From Gigaspora margarita (taxonomy: Eukaryota; Glomeromycota; Glomeromycetes; Diversisporales; Gigasporaceae): a stretch of 64,000 nt of DNA. The notes beneath the pieces were generated by a model. That model saw only the letters and a program-made list of their open reading frames with translations, was not told the origin of the DNA and searched no databases. Where the stretch lies: the NCBI GenBank assembly GCA_009809945.1, contig WTPW01000063.1:393455-457454 (forward strand). Direction: 5' to 3'. The position numbers were made by a program, and so were the translations under genes. This document shows, piece by piece, positions 22,621 to 33,767 of this stretch (position 1 is its first letter; every line of letters starts with the position of its first letter).

Positions 22621-23254
22621 TCAATTTTTTTGTTTCATTTTTTTTTATCACTGTTGTTATTTTTTGCATTTCTTATTTTGGTATAGCTTGTGACATGGTT
22701 GCTTTAATCGAGAGATTGAAGTTTCAAGTGTGTGATTAAGACTCCAATTAAATGATTAAAGCTCCAATCGAGAGATTGAAGTTCAAGTGGGTGATTAAAC
22801 TCAAATTGAGAGATTGAAGCTCCAATACGGATTGGAGACATTTAACTGTTTAAAAATTACTCTATAGTTCCGAGCAAAATTATGTTGGTGTGGGCCGGAA
22901 TTATTTTAATGCCGGTCAAATTAAACTGTTAAACAGTTAAACGATTAAACAATTAAAAAAATTTTAGGCAGTTCCAATTCCTAAGTTCCAAGCTAGAGAT
23001 TAAAAATCTCAAAGGAATTAAAGATATATAAGGGTGTAGTTTCAGTTCGTGAAAGAAAGAATGATTATTAGAATGATTGTTAATAATTGTGGGTAGTATT
23101 TAGAATTATTGTAATAATCTGACGTATAGATTTTCTAATAAATAGAAACTCTATATCCTGTAATTATGTGTGTTGGTTTACTGTTTAAACCATTTAACCT
23201 TAACCACTATTTGTTTGTGATCAAAGCTAAATTGGTCCAAAACCCTATAAACTC
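22621..23254 (+). repeat. LTR-like repeat, copy 2 (fossil)
   Basis: Same order of blocks as copy 1, in the same orientation and 220 bp away, with extra sequence between the unit array and the TATA-like part (about 22855-22990). That insert has inverted TTTAACTGTTTAA/TTAAACAGTTAAA blocks of its own. No coding region is associated. Old and degraded. Confidence 0.4.
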
Positions 23255-24104
23255 TCCCATCGATTGTAATAACTTATCAGATAAATGGATAACAAATTGA
23301 TCTTAATTTAACTCCACCTTTAACAAGACCAGAAAACAATTAAAAAACCTAAAATATAGAGAACCTATTCATACTCCTAATCATGATTCTTTTATTACTA
23401 CTTAACATTATATCACGAATTTCAAAATTAATCAAAACCCAATCACTTAAAATTAAACCAAAATTCAGCTAAAACTATTGGAATGAGATCAAATCTCATT
23501 ATTCTACTAAAACGAAAAAGAATTGCTACACGATAAAATAGAAATCAAAAGTTAAAATACCTACTAGTATTTTAGAATAACAACACTGCAACAACACTAT
23601 ATCAACCAGAATATAAAAAAAATATAGATAACCACACTCCCAGCTCATGGGCAGGCGCATAACTTGTTTTACTATAAAAATAAACAAACCACAAATCTTA
23701 TTAAACCTGGACCCATTGACCATATTTACAACTAATTATTCATAAAAATAATTTAATTATTTCTACATTTTTTTTTAGCATATTATTAAAAATAAAGCCT
23801 TATTCTCATTTTGAACAATAATAACAATTAATATAAACAAATTTACAAAAGATAAAATTATTTCCCTTTAAATAGTATTTATACTCTTATAAGTTCCTTC
23901 TTGCCCTATGAAAAAAGTGGACCAGGTAGTATTACAGAGCATGGAGAAGTCTGTAATGTCATGTGTACTGTAGCACATATATGCACACTACATGGAATGG
24001 CACGTGTTTATAATGATATGGCACGTATTTGGGATGACACATATAAGCTCGTTAGTTGGAATTACACGTATTAAATGACACATGTATCTCGTATGGGCAA
24101 TAAA
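23255..24104. other. Non-coding stretch, nothing recognised
   Basis: AT-rich sequence without a credible gene. From about 23940 it becomes richer in CpG and in ATGRCACGTAT-like words. Confidence 0.4.
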
Positions 24105-24240
24105 ATTGCAGGATCAGGTGTAATGCAAAAATTCAAAACAACTGACTTTATTTAAAAATCCTCTGTATCTCAAAATCTTGCCTATGAAAAAGCTCTTTAA
24201 TTCCTAACAAAAAAATTCCTTGCAAAATTTTGCTATAGGC
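24105..24240 (-). repeat. GATCAGGTGTAACG core module
   Basis: GGATCAGGTGTAATGC, then AAAATTCAAAACAACTGACTT, then AAATTCCTTGCAAAATTTTG follow the same order as in 48505-49065 (right arm) and 63320-63440. The inverted form is in the 16765-17124 MITE. Confidence 0.6.
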
Positions 24241-24699
24241 ATGTTTGTTACCACTCCTTCACAATTATATCATACTCTAACTAATCAAATTCATTTACTG
24301 TTACTTATAACTCGTAAGAAATATATACACATGAACTTACGTGTGCCTCGACTGTGCCAAAACCCGTAAATTTTGGCTTAGTAAAGTGCAGCAAAACCCT
24401 GTACATTTACGGTCCAAAATGTCTGAGCAGATGGTCCAATTCATACCATTTTAGTCGTGCCAACACAAAATTCACACATGCAAACCCGGTTCTCTAGCCA
24501 TTCCACAGATCACCGTGCTTTTCCATAGAAACATGTGCATATCCAGATGGATTTTTTTATAGGGTTGCTAGCCTACAAATCATCACAGTATAGTACTAAT
24601 AGAATTCAGTAAATGTATTACTTATTAAGTCAAGTGCCATTTAAAAATTGCAAGCGGGAGACGAATTTGCCCACCACATGTACATTGCTAGTTAGTAAT
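24241..24699. other. Spacer with CpG, nothing recognised
   Basis: No gene found. CpG is frequent (CCCGTAAATTTTGG, GTCGTGCC), so this is younger or less methylated sequence than the flanks. Confidence 0.35.
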
Positions 24700-24822
24700 T
24701 AAACTTATTGTGAAATGTACTGTTGGTGAATTAAATGTGTCTGTGAAATAATTGTCTGTGAAATAAACTGGTCAGTGAACAAATGTTGATGAAACGATCA
24801 TCAGTGAAATGACACGTATCCA
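24700..24822. mobile_element. Half of a TTTCACYGACA-family MITE
   Basis: Only the right arm is present, with about seven TGTCWGTGAAATAA-type units ending GTGAAATGACACGTATCC. No mirrored left arm is found upstream, so the element is truncated. It ends 12 bp before the hAT-like element at 24835. Confidence 0.7.
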
Positions 24823-24834
24823 TATAATTTATAT

Positions 24835-26010
24835 TAGTGCTCATATCTGGATAACTTTTTATCTGAAAGGTTGTAACTTTTAACAAAATCTAATAACCAG
24901 TTTTATATCCTATTCAAATAAACGGATAGAGGTTATATCCGGATAAGATATTTATATGAATAGTTGATTTATATATATTAATGCATAAATCAAATAAAGT
25001 AACTCTATAAGATCAATATAAAAAAAATGATTTATGCATGAAGTTTCTACTTGTACATTCTATTCTAACTTATGTCATTTGTCAGGTGTCATTAGTGGCC
25101 AGATAAAGAGATCTAGCATCTTATTATAATGTTCTGCATCATTTCTGAAATTATGTTGATTCTGAATTGGCATGTGTTATTATCATTTAGAACTGGTATC
25201 ACTTTACCAATTAATAAAACAAAAGCGAAAATAATAATAATAATAATGAAGTAAAAAAAAATTTGAAAAAAATAAATAAAGCGAATAAAAAAAAAAGGTG
25301 AAACAATAAAAGAATTATCTTTAAAATATCAATGAAAAAATATTAATGTAATTATTAATAAGTAAATATTATCAGTAATTTATTACATTGTTGTGGTCCC
25401 ATGATCTGCATACCTGGTCATTTAACAATTGATAAAAATCGAGAAAGAACACATGCAATTCAGAATTGATGTAAATTCAGAAATGATGCAGAGCAATAAT
25501 AGTATAGGATAATCCTTTTATCACTTGCATTTTTCTTATTGTATTCCGTACCGTATAAAGGATGTAATAGAAACATAAAGTAAGTACTTACTGTACAAGT
25601 ATGTATTCATATATATAATATAATAATTATTTATTATACTTACAAAAAACTGAAAGCCAGTATATTATACTTACAAAAAACTGAAGCCAGTATAAGTTTA
25701 AAGTGTAATTGATTTATATCGCCTATTAAAGAAATATACCAACAATAAGCAAACGAAATATTAAAATCATGTTCTTATTTAAAATACATTAAATTTATGA
25801 TGTAGACAAGTGATGCTAATATATAAATAATATATAAATAATACGCAAATTAAAATTTTTATTATAATTGTATTTTACCCTATATTATCCTATATTGTAT
25901 CTTAAGTTAACCGGATACCTCAATAATTTATCTGTTTATCAGTTTTATAATTCGGGTATCAGGATAGCATAACAGTTAACTGGTTATTGTACCCTAGGGT
26001 ACGACCACTA
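24835..26010. mobile_element. hAT-like element, 1.18 kb, perfect 8-bp duplication
   Basis: TAGTGCTCATA at the left and its imperfect inverse TACGACCACTA at the right are flanked by perfect ATTTATAT (24827-24834, 26011-26018). Further inside, GGATAAC-type words are inverted. It encodes no transposase and contains another inverted-repeat MITE (25131-25493). Confidence 0.8.
25131..25493. mobile_element. Nested MITE with CTGCATCATTTCTGAA ends
   Basis: Inverted ends of about 45 bp share CTGCATCATTTCTGAA, then GATTCTGAATTG and CATGTGTT. It lies wholly inside the 24835-26010 element, so it inserted later or was carried along. No clear duplication. The interior has an ATAATAATAATAATAATGAAG run. Confidence 0.7.
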
Positions 26011-27489
26011 ATTTATATAGCAACACATTAATTAAAGGTCAAGAAATTTTAATTTATTTAAAGTATGAATGGTAGGTTTAGGCAAAAATATCTATTTAAA
26101 GTTTAGATACCCCAGCATATATGATATCGAATCTGAAATAGAGAATAACTCTTTTTCACCCGTGTTAATAGTCACCGATAGAGCGAGAATAAATAAAGCA
26201 TGTTATAATTGAAGCACTCAAACTAATGATCCACCTTTGATTAATTATTATTACTTGTGCTAAATGAGCCAGTATCTTTTTTTATAATATGTGATTTGGG
26301 TAAAAAGTTAAACCGTTAAACAGGTAAATATAACAAAATTATTGACAAATATTATTTTACATGAACGTCTTTTTGAGCTTGTTCGCGTGATCGTACTGGT
26401 CCTGCGCCACGTCACACGCTGCACAACTACCCTAATATTGATATTGCTATATTAGTTTTAGTACACTGATATATAAATGTCTATTTCAGTTACAAAATGC
26501 AATTTACTCACAGATAATCTCTGATCATTGATTTTTATATGATACCACATATAGTTTTTGTCTTACATAATGCACCGAACATGTCTGATTGATCAATTCA
26601 TGATGCAGATCTGATAATAATATGTGCGCATTTTATCAATGACTATAATAATGATCTTTTTCATTAATATTTATGAAGATAATTCTGATATTGTTTCATA
26701 CTTAATTTTTTTTATTCACTATATTCGAATCGATCTTTATCGTTTGTATTCTTTTTTTAACACTTTATTGATTCGCAAGGATATGGCTTAGCGACATGTG
26801 AAATTCGTTATAAAAAATTCCGATCTTCAGTGTAACTTGAAATTCAAACATTGGGTGGCTAATACTTTTAAGGTTCTTTGTCTAAACAAGACTGGAATAA
26901 CTTGGGTGCAAGTTTGTTATAATCTGTTACCCATCAGGCTGAGCATGATGGCGATGAAAAAAAACCTGGAAAAAGGTAAATTTATATTGTTTTTTTTTTT
27001 TTAAAAAAAAAAAAGTTGTAATAATTATCTTATTAACTTCGGGTTAGGTAAGATAACCGACCAGATTCCTGCCATTGACAAAAAACAAATGCGATAAGTT
27101 CTACGCGGGTACATTGCTAAAATATATATGAATATTCGAATGTATTCTTTTAATGTATGAAAATTTAGCTAGCATTTAATAATTAAGCGAGCATATAGTA
27201 ATTCATTTTTATTCGCTTTTTATTTAATGATTTATTTTTTAATTTTTTAATTTTTTTTTTTTATTAATTGGTAAATGGATACCGATTCTAAATTGTCACG
27301 TGTCATTTCACGGTTCACGAATAACAGATGTTTAAAAATGACGTGTAACATAGTACACCCGACTTTTTAAATTTGTATCATGCTAATCCGGCTATAATTT
27401 CGGTATAAGATACCAAATTGGGTGTAACATATCGCACAATACTATTTTGATCATTCATACCATATTGATCTGCTCTGCTGTAACCTCGA
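26011..27489. other. Non-coding stretch with a possible decayed ORF
   Basis: It holds the third ~50-bp motif (26384-26432). A 68-codon frame at 26798-27004 has somewhat gene-like composition but no recognisable domain and ends in a poly-F run encoded by T-rich DNA. I do not call it a gene. Confidence 0.4.
26384..26432 (+). repeat. ~50-bp dispersed motif, copy 3
   Basis: GATCGTACTGGTCCTGC, then CACACGCTGCACAACT. With six CpGs this copy is probably closest to the ancestral sequence. Confidence 0.6.
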
Positions 27490-28065
27490 TATTCTCGATA
27501 TTCTTGATCATAAATTGCACATCGATATATTTAGTCTTAACATTTTGATCACGGTTATATAACCAATCAAAAAACGTTAAAGCATAATACCTTGATTATA
27601 TTAATATTGCTGTATTAGTTTAGTACACTGATCACATTTAATATAACCATGTTTTTATTTGTTGGTAGATCGACATAAAATTACGAACTACAAAATAATC
27701 TGGACGGCAAAAATTCCGTCCAAAAATTTATGAAAAATGGAAAATCTAGAAATCAATCATCTAAATCTTTAGTCGAATGTAATTTTTCTTAATATTTGCT
27801 AATATATTCACTATTTTTGATTAATATTATGTTTTCTTTTTATCTATTGCGGAGCAATTATTCCTGCACTTATTCTTACACTTGTTCTTGAACTTGAGAC
27901 CATTATACAAAACGCTTTAAAATTCGTAAAACATTTGATTGACATTTTTAGCTATTTTTTCGCCCAAAATATTTTGTAAATATTAGATAATCAAACAACT
28001 GAAGTAAATTTGGCAAACTCGTTTCACGATTTTAAGAGAGTTGTTTAAGAGCGTTAATAAATCAA
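27490..28065 (+). repeat. ~570-bp dispersed repeat, CpG-bearing copy
   Basis: It is the reverse complement of 35480-36030 over nearly its full length. Examples are ATTCTTGATCATAA, TTAGTTTAGTACACTGATCAC, GTCCAAAAATTTATGAAAAAT and TTTTAAGAGAGTTGTTTAA. CpG sites here (AAAACGCTTTAAAATTCG) are TG or CA in the other copy. Element type unknown; no protein is seen. Confidence 0.75.
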
Positions 28066-28099
28066 CTAATCGATTATCATAAAAAACAAAAAAATTTGA

Positions 28100-28132
28100 T
28101 GATTTCTGATTTCTGATTTCTGATTTCTGATT
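28100..28132 (+). repeat. (TTTCTGA)n microsatellite
   Basis: Four uninterrupted 7-bp units plus a partial one. Confidence 0.9.
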
Positions 28133-28599
28133 CTTAAATATTTTTTTAGACTTTTATATTCATCATTTTGTATATATTTGACTGGACATTTTGTAGAAAT
28201 TCTGTAAAGTTTTAAATTCATTATTTTGTAACATAATTTTTGTAAGAATATTATTTGATAATTCATCATTTTGCAAAGAGTTTGAGTATTGTTTCTTTTT
28301 TAGGCCGATAAAATTTATTATGAGCTAAGAGTTGTACCAAATCCAATCTTATAAGAATTATTACTTGTGTAACTATTAAGGCGGGAGAGCGTAACATTTA
28401 ACCGATTTAACTCTAATAGTTACTAGGAATAAAGGTCTCTTCAGCACTACACTAGCTTACTTCCTTTATTTTCCTTTATGTAAAATCGAAGGGAACTTCT
28501 CTACTTGTATTCTATTGTATTGCATTGTATTTTATTGGTTCTGTTTATATCTTTATTGAAGTCAAATTCATTCGTTATATACATTTGAATTTAATATAC

Positions 28600-28747
28600 A
28601 ACACGTTAATGTGTTGTTGGACGTTAACATGTGCTTAACACGCTATGTGATGGTACAACTAAGCCTAGCACGTTGACGTGCTATTGAGAATGTTTATAAT
28701 CCGCGCCCATTAACACGCATACGTTCTAACACGTTAACGTGTTATGA
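28600..28747. repeat. Cluster of RCACGTTRACGTGY palindromes
   Basis: Short palindromes of the form CACGTTAACGTG recur four times (near 28602, 28621, 28667 and 28729), most strictly as TAACACGTTAACGTGTTA. They could be remnants of a CpG-rich repeat or protein-binding sites. They lie 1.1-1.3 kb upstream of the serine protease start. Confidence 0.6.
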
Positions 28748-28804
28748 AAATTTTACAAAAAAGTGTAAATAATGTCAATAATCACGGATTTTGTCTAACA
28801 TTTA

Positions 28805-29032
28805 ATGTGACAGATTAAAATGAAATCAGATTAAAATGAAATTTTTCTATTTTTTAAGCAAAATTTTAAAATTTTTTAGGGGACATTTTTGGGGTTTTTT
28901 TTAGGTTTAGGGTTAGGGTTTAGGGTTAAGGTTATTAATAAACAAAGTATATGTGGGTTTTATAAGCTTTAAAGGTAAGCAAGAGAGGTCCCCAGTTTCA
29001 TTTTAATCTGATTTCATTTTAATTTGCCACAT
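28805..29032. mobile_element. MITE, 228 bp, TTA duplication, telomere-like core
   Basis: The ends ATGTGACAGATTAAAATGAA and (inverted) ATGTGGCAAATTAAAATGAA are flanked by TTA on both sides. Each arm repeats ATTAAAATGAAATC twice. The centre holds TTTAGGGTTAGGGTTTAGGG. A 3-bp TTA/TAA duplication suggests PIF-Harbinger-type, but the termini are not typical, so the superfamily is a guess. Confidence 0.75.
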
Positions 29033-29870
29033 TTAAATGAATTATACAAAAATAGAAATGAAAGTTATCTATACTAAAGAGAAGATCTATTTACAAATGG
29101 GGTAAACTAATCGGGAAATTCGAATCTTCTAATGCAAAATTTCGAATTGTGACTCTTGATTCTGGCAAATTAATTTGTTTATTACTGAAAGAAATATTGC
29201 ACAAAAAAGATACTTTGTGCATCCAAAACATGTTCCGGGATATATTTTTGATAACTAAACTTTTTTTGTTTTTTTTTAAAAAAAAAAAAAGTATGTATAC
29301 TATATAAATATATATTATATATACAAGTCTTTATAAAATATTAGTTGCGTCATCAAAAGTAATGTTAAAGTAATCAGAAATCAGGATCTAATTTTGCAAA
29401 CCGCAATAAATAAGCTATTCAACAATTTATTTCCGTTGTTGAGTATAAAAATTTCCCGGGTGCTCCGTTGCGGGTAGAATTTCAATCTATTATCCAATTA
29501 TCCGAATGACTAACAAAAAAAAAGAAAAATTAAAGCATGACAACGGTTACAGCAAGATGAACGGAGCAAAATTGAATATCTCTAACCATATTTTTGATTT
29601 GCTATGAAAAGTTTCTAAGGACCTATAATATTAGCAATTTATACTAACAGATCTTGAATGAATGCACCTTCGTACTAAATTAATTACAATAACAACTAAT
29701 TTACATCGTAACAAAATGCAGACTATGCCCTGGAAATGGAAAGTATGTACTTTATAAAGTACTTATATATATTTTATAAAATATATAAATACAGTAAACA
29801 GAACGAATGTTTATCAAATTTGTAATTAAGGTCAAACAACCATTTAACAAAAATAAATTGATATTTAAAT
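29033..29870. other. Upstream region of the serine protease gene
   Basis: No other gene is seen. An A/T-only stretch TATATATTTTATAAAATATA near 29765-29785, about 85-105 bp before the start codon, is a candidate TATA region, although similar words are common here. Confidence 0.4.
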
Positions 29871-30809
29871 ATGAACAAGAAGCATATTACGCACATATTG
29901 ATTTTATTGATAATTATCAAAAATGTATTCACACAATCTATTTTTACTAAAACTAATAACGTTGAAAATGTAATTGATTATTGGTCACAAGAAAAAATGT
30001 CAAATGCAGAACCTCTGCTCTCACCTATTGGGGAACTGAATAAAACTACAAGTAATAATGAAAAAGGTCGTCTTTTGTCGAGTGTATCTGATTCTGATTC
30101 TATTAATCCAGATGTTGAATCAGACAACCTACTTACAGTTGGAAAAATATTTTTTACAAGATCTGGTAAGGATCTTGCTTGTACTGCTTTTGTAATTGAT
30201 AATAGTGATGGAAATACAGGAATTACTGCAGCACATTGTCTTTATTCTAGGGAGGGCGAATATGCTAAAAATGTAATTTTTTGTCCCGGCTATAATAATG
30301 GTAACCCAAGTGCTTTAGGAAAAATTCCTGTTATAGGGCTTAGTGTGCCAAAAAGTTTCATGAAATCGAGGGTCGATGATTATGCCGCGATAAAATTTGA
30401 TTATCCTGGTAAATTACAGCAACAAACAGGAAGTTTTGGTTGGGGCTTAACTCCACCAAGTCCAGTAAACATTGCTATATTTGGATATCCATATAATGGT
30501 AACATCCCAAATTGTTCTAAAGACGGGCAAAACTGTTGCGTTTGGAGAGGTTATTCAACTCTAGAATTTCTTGAATTCCCGAAAACAACAATTGCATGGA
30601 AGGTTCCTGTACATATTGGATCTGGTGGAAGTGGAGGCCCTTGGGTAATGAAAAATAATCTACCACATGATTTAGGTTATTTAATTGGCGTAACAGATTT
30701 TTATGTGGGCCAAAAAAAAGGAAAAGCTAATGAATATGCGGATGCATTGAATTTTACTCTTATTAGAATATTAATATCTTGGCCACCAAACCAATTCTCT
30801 AAATTTTAA
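29871..30809 (+). CDS. Secreted trypsin-fold serine protease (S1/V8-like), single exon
   Basis: The 312-residue product starts with a signal peptide (MNKKHITHILILLIIIKNVF, cleavage near residue 22). A Ser/Asn/Asp-rich propeptide-like region runs to about residue 85. The protease fold then carries the catalytic triad of PA-clan serine proteases: His122 in TAAHC, Asp170 in DDYAAIKF, and Ser254 in GSGGSGGPW. Six cysteines follow the signal peptide (104, 123, 138, 215, 222, 223); Cys104-Cys123 would be the usual bridge around the active-site histidine. The compact length and the GSGG.SGGP signature resemble bacterial and fungal V8/glutamyl-endopeptidase-like S1B proteins more than classical trypsin. 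Substrate specificity cannot be read safely. The start is the first ATG, directly before the hydrophobic segment; no intron is needed. CpG is retained relative to the neighbouring repeats, as expected of a gene under selection. It is expected to act outside the cell. Confidence 0.92.
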   Translation: MNKKHITHILILLIIIKNVFTQSIFTKTNNVENVIDYWSQEKMSNAEPLLSPIGELNKTTSNNEKGRLLSSVSDSDSINPDVESDNLLTVGKIFFTRSGKDLACTAFVIDNSDGNTGITAAHCLYSREGEYAKNVIFCPGYNNGNPSALGKIPVIGLSVPKSFMKSRVDDYAAIKFDYPGKLQQQTGSFGWGLTPPSPVNIAIFGYPYNGNIPNCSKDGQNCCVWRGYSTLEFLEFPKTTIAWKVPVHIGSGGSGGPWVMKNNLPHDLGYLIGVTDFYVGQKKGKANEYADALNFTLIRILISWPPNQFSKF

Positions 30810-31360
30810 CTTTATTAAAGCTTTAAACATTATTTTTTCACTAGCGCGATAGATGACAAAACATCATCTTCCTTATTTGAATATCTTTTAAATATAATTT
30901 TTTATATTAAGCAGTACAAACTTATAAAATCGGTTTTCATATCCCTCCGTGTCAGTGAAGTGGAGATTGAAAATTTATATGTCGACCAATATGTTACATG
31001 AATTTTTAACAAACTTGTTGTTATTGATATATTTATCAATATTGTTAAGTTTTAATATTAATAAAAAGTTTTATTTAAAAATTAATTATATCATTAATCA
31101 TGCAAAGTCACACGTCCTAAAATATTTATGGGTGACGATTTAACCCTGGTTCTTAGTTTTAAATCAGCTTATTAAGTGGAATTTATTCTCTAACCACCTG
31201 TGTAAGTTTCGAATTTTGTTGCAACATAAGTTGATTTTTGAAGCCACAAAAATTCAATTTCGACGTACAATATTGGGATTCTACGTCTACTATGTAAATA
31301 AAATTATTTGTAGTATCATAATAAATTTTAGGAGAATTCGACCCAGAAAATGAAAATAAT
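30810..31360. other. 3' flank of the serine protease gene
   Basis: Nothing recognised. Short open frames here lack composition or homology to support a gene. Confidence 0.4.
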
Positions 31361-31528
31361 ACGACAGGATGAAACCTGAGTTGTGAAATAGTAAAACTTG
31401 CTATGATCATCACGTGAGGGTGAAATCTTCTTTTACATAATAAAAAACATAATAAAACGCTGATTTCACCCTAACCCAATCTACAAAGTGGATTTCACTA
31501 TTTCGCAATTCAGGTTTCACCCTGTTCT
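31361..31528. mobile_element. MITE, 168 bp, 8-9 bp duplication
   Basis: Inverted ends AYRACAGGRTGAAACCTGA continue through TTGYGAAATAGTRAAA. The flanks AAAATAAT (31353-31360) and AAAATAAT (31529-31536) are identical, and a ninth base differs. A second inverted word, AGGGTGAAATC/GATTTCACCCT, sits inside. It lies about 550 bp downstream of the serine protease. Confidence 0.8.
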
Positions 31529-31669
31529 AAAATAATTACAAATAAGGGCCCAAAGTAAAAAATAATTACATATAAAGGCTTAAATTTCGAAAAATTTTAT
31601 ACTTTGAATGTCATTATTGTATATATCTACCACTTTATACATTTTATATTCTATACCCTTTTTTGCTTA

Positions 31670-31856
31670 CAGCTGTTTTCAAAAGTTCTGGGACAACTGA
31701 TAAAAGCTATTTCGGCTGAATTCGATAAGTTTTTGAATTCAGTGTTTCAGGATTGGATTCTTGGCATTACAGTAATTTGATAACGCAGAATTCAAAAACT
31801 TATCGAATTCAGCTGATTAATTCTATTAGTTGTTTCAGAATTTATGAAAACAGCTG
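31670..31856. mobile_element. MITE, 187 bp, CAGCTGTTTTCA ends
   Basis: CAGCTGTTTTCAAAAGTTCTG at the left is mirrored by TTTATGAAAACAGCTG at the right, and CTGAATTCGATAAGTTTTTG pairs inside. No clear target duplication, so the superfamily is open. Confidence 0.7.
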
Positions 31857-33285
31857 CAATGACCTTTCTTTTAGTCAAGATAAGTTCGACTAGATAAAGC
31901 ATAATATTTATTAATATCAAAGTTTATTTGGTTCTAAACTAATAAGTTTATCCCATACAAAGAATAGGTTCACATTTTGTGAAGGTTACTACGTGTTGAA
32001 GACCTTTAGAATCGCAAAAGCTTATTTGTATTCGTAGAGAATGATAAATTACCTTTAAAAATTGTCTTAAGTAGTTACAATTTTTACATGAAAGATGCTA
32101 AGAAAATAATGTAATATTGAGTAAATGTTATAAAACTGTATAATAAAGCTAATTTATTAACAAAGTTGAACTTGAATTATTTTATTAATAATCTTGTCGT
32201 GCGATTTTTCTTTTTGCTTTTCTAATTGAATTTTGTTACAGTACTTCAGTTGAGATTGACGCTTACGTTTATACCCATTGCTATGTATATATCAAAAATA
32301 GATGACAAGCTTTAACTTTACATAATTCGAAGTAATATTTTGTAAAAATTAAGATTAACAAACATGTTTTATAATTAAATAAAAAAAACTTACAATTCAG
32401 TTTAAATATAAAATTTAATATCGTTTAATGCTAAAAATAGAAATAATGAACTTGGAACCAATGTTTTATAAACTTACATAAAAAAAACTTTTTAAATTTG
32501 TAAATATTTTGTGTAATAAGCAGTTGGCTTTTAAAAACATTAAAAGAGAAAAAAATTCTATTTAAATGAAGTTTGGGCAATTTTTATATTGAATTAGTGA
32601 GATCATTACGATTACTAATAGCATATACGAGTATGGTATGTGTGAAAATTATTGAGACAAAATTATTCTATTTGCATTAATAAATTTGTTGTAAACCAAT
32701 AAAGTTAATCAAGTGCGAATTATGGATTTTGATGTTAATTTTAATTTAACAATGTTTTCACTTTTTTCTTTATTTGGGAATTTCATAGTCCCAATTTAAA
32801 AAATAACTAGATTTGCGTATTTGGCGACTTCGTCACCAGGTTTTATAATAAAGTTGTATATGTGTATAAATGTTTATTTGTTTAGTATATTATGTATTGA
32901 AGTTGGTTAAGAGTTTTTTTTTATATTTGGTTTAATTAAAAATTATTGTATTATTATATGTGATCAATAAAAGTTTCCAACTGATTATTCTAGTTGTTTT
33001 TTTAATTGTGATTAATACGTTGGAGTTACATGTATTTTACAGATATTTTGAAACTCACGTGTTTTATATTTAGATTTCCTTTGGTAATACAAATTGATAC
33101 GAAGCACGTACTTGCTAGTGCAATACATATAGTAGTTAAGGTTGAGTTAGTTTGTATTGAAATTAAAACATTATTCTAGTAATATACAGGATGTGGTTTA
33201 CTAATATATTTTTATTACCGTTGTTACCCTTGCATATTGTACCCCTGCCGTAACTCATCAATATGACACGGGACTACTGTGCCAA
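31857..33285. other. Long AT-rich stretch, nothing recognised
   Basis: No gene and no inverted repeat of note are seen. Confidence 0.4.
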
Positions 33286-33375
33286 ATGTGCTGGATGTAC
33301 CGGATGTACCACATGTACTGAATGTACCACATGTGCCGGATGTGCCGCATGTGACGGATGTGTCACATGTAGCAT
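33286..33375 (+). repeat. 9-bp minisatellite, ten units
   Basis: Ten consecutive 9-mers of the form ATGTRCYRS run without a gap, from ATGTGCTGG to ATGTAGCAT. Imperfect units extend on both sides. The third base pattern varies freely, so it is not coding. Confidence 0.85.
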
Positions 33376-33767
33376 ATATGATCGAAGTGGCATAAGTGAT
33401 AGATCGGTCATTTATAACACAAGTGCCACATGTGTTTATTAGTAGATAGTTCTTATATATATGGGCGATATTCGCTCCACTTTGTAGGCATGTTTGCCAT
33501 GATATCTTAATATTTTAAATAAAGGACACTATAAACGATTCTATAAAATACATCACACACTCTTTCGAATTGCCAAATCACACTATAAATATAAACCCTC
33601 TCGCCTGTATAAATACCAACAACTACGATACACCATTGCACAATTTGTGTCTCTGTGCTCACATGACTCCCTGTCAATAGTTGCTCCATTAGTCTCGATT
33701 TCTGAGAGGTGTTCGAAGGTTAGCACCGTTATTGATAACTGATACAATACATACAGGCCCCTCCAGG
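33376..33767. other. CpG-bearing spacer
   Basis: It contains a TATATATATGGGCG stretch, an AATAAAGGACACTATAAACG stretch and a CTCTGTGCTCACATG stretch. The order of TATA-like and AATAAA-like words could belong to a lone LTR-like fossil, but I cannot delimit it. No gene. Confidence 0.3.

Noticed and set aside
26798-27004. 68-aa frame with fairly gene-like composition
   Set aside because: No domain or splice continuation is recognised and its end is a poly-F stretch from a T run. It may be a relic, but I cannot support a gene.
28901-28934. Chromosome end
   Set aside because: The TTAGGG words are few, impure and enclosed in a MITE with sequence continuing on both sides.
33286-33375. CRISPR-like array
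   Set aside because: Units are 9 bp, contiguous and without spacers: a minisatellite in a eukaryotic genome.
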